Assembly (NCBI GenBank): GCA_002404155.1
Contig: DHJC01000073.1
Span: 179,832-193,463, forward strand
Direction of reading: 5' to 3'
From: Chloroflexi bacterium UBA4730
GTDB lineage: Bacteria > Chloroflexota > Limnocylindria > P2-11E
Length of the DNA: 13,632 bases
The notes beneath the pieces are model-generated. The model ran no database searches. It worked only from the letters and a program-made list of their open reading frames with translations, and was not told where the DNA came from. Shown here piece by piece: positions 13,543-13,632 of this stretch; positions within the stretch are counted from its first letter, which is position 1, and each line of letters starts with the position of its first letter. The translations under genes were made by a program, and so were the position numbers.

Positions 13543-13632
13543 ATGCTCTCGGTCGTCGTCCCAACGTACAACGAAGCGGGCTCGGTGACCGGGCTCGCCG
13601 AGCGCCCGCACGCCGGCGTCGCCGGACGCAGA
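13543..13632 (+). CDS. GT2-family glycosyltransferase (partial, first 30 residues)
   Basis: Thirty codons run off the right edge. The opening MLSVVVPTYNEAGSVTGLAER is the first beta strand and nucleotide-contact loop of GT-A family 2 transferases, here closest in feel to dolichol-phosphate-mannose-synthase or undecaprenyl-phosphate glycosyltransferases (VVVPTYNE). The ATG at 13543 is the only in-frame start near the motif. No Shine-Dalgarno is visible; with a -10-like TACAGT just upstream the message could be leaderless. Divergent from a GT4 gene, suggesting a glycan locus continuing to the right. The acceptor and donor cannot be told. Confidence 0.88.
   Translation, partial: MLSVVVPTYNEAGSVTGLAERPHAGVAGRR

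Noticed and set aside
1..13632. CRISPR array, insertion sequence, toxin-antitoxin pair or defence cluster
   Set aside because: No regularly spaced repeats, transposase motifs, paired terminal repeats or recognisable small toxin/antitoxin genes were seen; the lone HNH ORF is not enough to claim a defence system.

Overview
The window is a high-GC bacterial chromosome segment (roughly two thirds G+C by eye) with dense gene packing, many GTG starts and short stop/start overlaps. The protein families, the single-membrane-style anchored foldase and the prsA-like/mazG/rph/rdgB gene order fit a Chloroflexota lineage (Limnocylindria-like) or, less likely, an actinobacterium. No 16S or ribosomal protein gene is present, so this placement is inference. 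I see 16 protein genes (14 complete, two cut by the window edges, two of the complete ones with unresolved starts) and one tRNA.

Region 1 (1-5709, minus strand) is a likely single operon. In transcription order it holds an MMPL/RND-type exporter, a six-helix membrane protein of the GPDPase_memb type, a DUF4129 membrane protein, a DUF4350 membrane protein and a MoxR AAA+ ATPase cut off at base 1. The last three belong to the widespread MoxR / DUF58 / DUF4129 / transglutaminase envelope cassette; the exporter and the GPDPase_memb protein at its head are the less usual part. A divergent TetR-family regulator (5761-6396) shares a 51-bp promoter region with the exporter. A perfect 6-3-6 palindrome there overlaps the -10 hexamers of both predicted promoters, so the simplest reading is a ligand-responsive repressor controlling itself and the operon.

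Region 2 (6397-8375) is a patchwork: tRNA-Pro(TGG), a small HNH endonuclease-type ORF on the minus strand behind a LexA-like box, a MOSC protein on the minus strand, and a plus-strand pair of a DUF488 protein and a HIT hydrolase. The stretch around 6770-6830 is visibly more AT-rich than its surroundings.

Region 3 (8386-12312, minus strand) is a tightly overlapped operon: membrane-anchored double-parvulin foldase, MazG, RNase PH, RdgB/HAM1 and a DUF4260 membrane protein. It combines nucleotide-pool sanitation (MazG, RdgB) with tRNA 3'-end trimming (RNase PH).

Region 4 (12385-13632) holds a GT4 glycosyltransferase on the minus strand and the first 30 codons of a GT2 glycosyltransferase on the plus strand. 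Their start codons are divergent and only 24 bp apart, which suggests the edge of a polysaccharide or glycoconjugate locus continuing to the right.

No insertion sequence, CRISPR array, rRNA or long repeat was seen. No stretch over 300 bases lacks a gene. The most unusual points are the bidirectional TetR switch, the missing start codon of the DUF4129 gene, the HNH ORF whose start and first zinc-binding cysteine do not agree, and the YabN-like remnant at the N-terminus of MazG.
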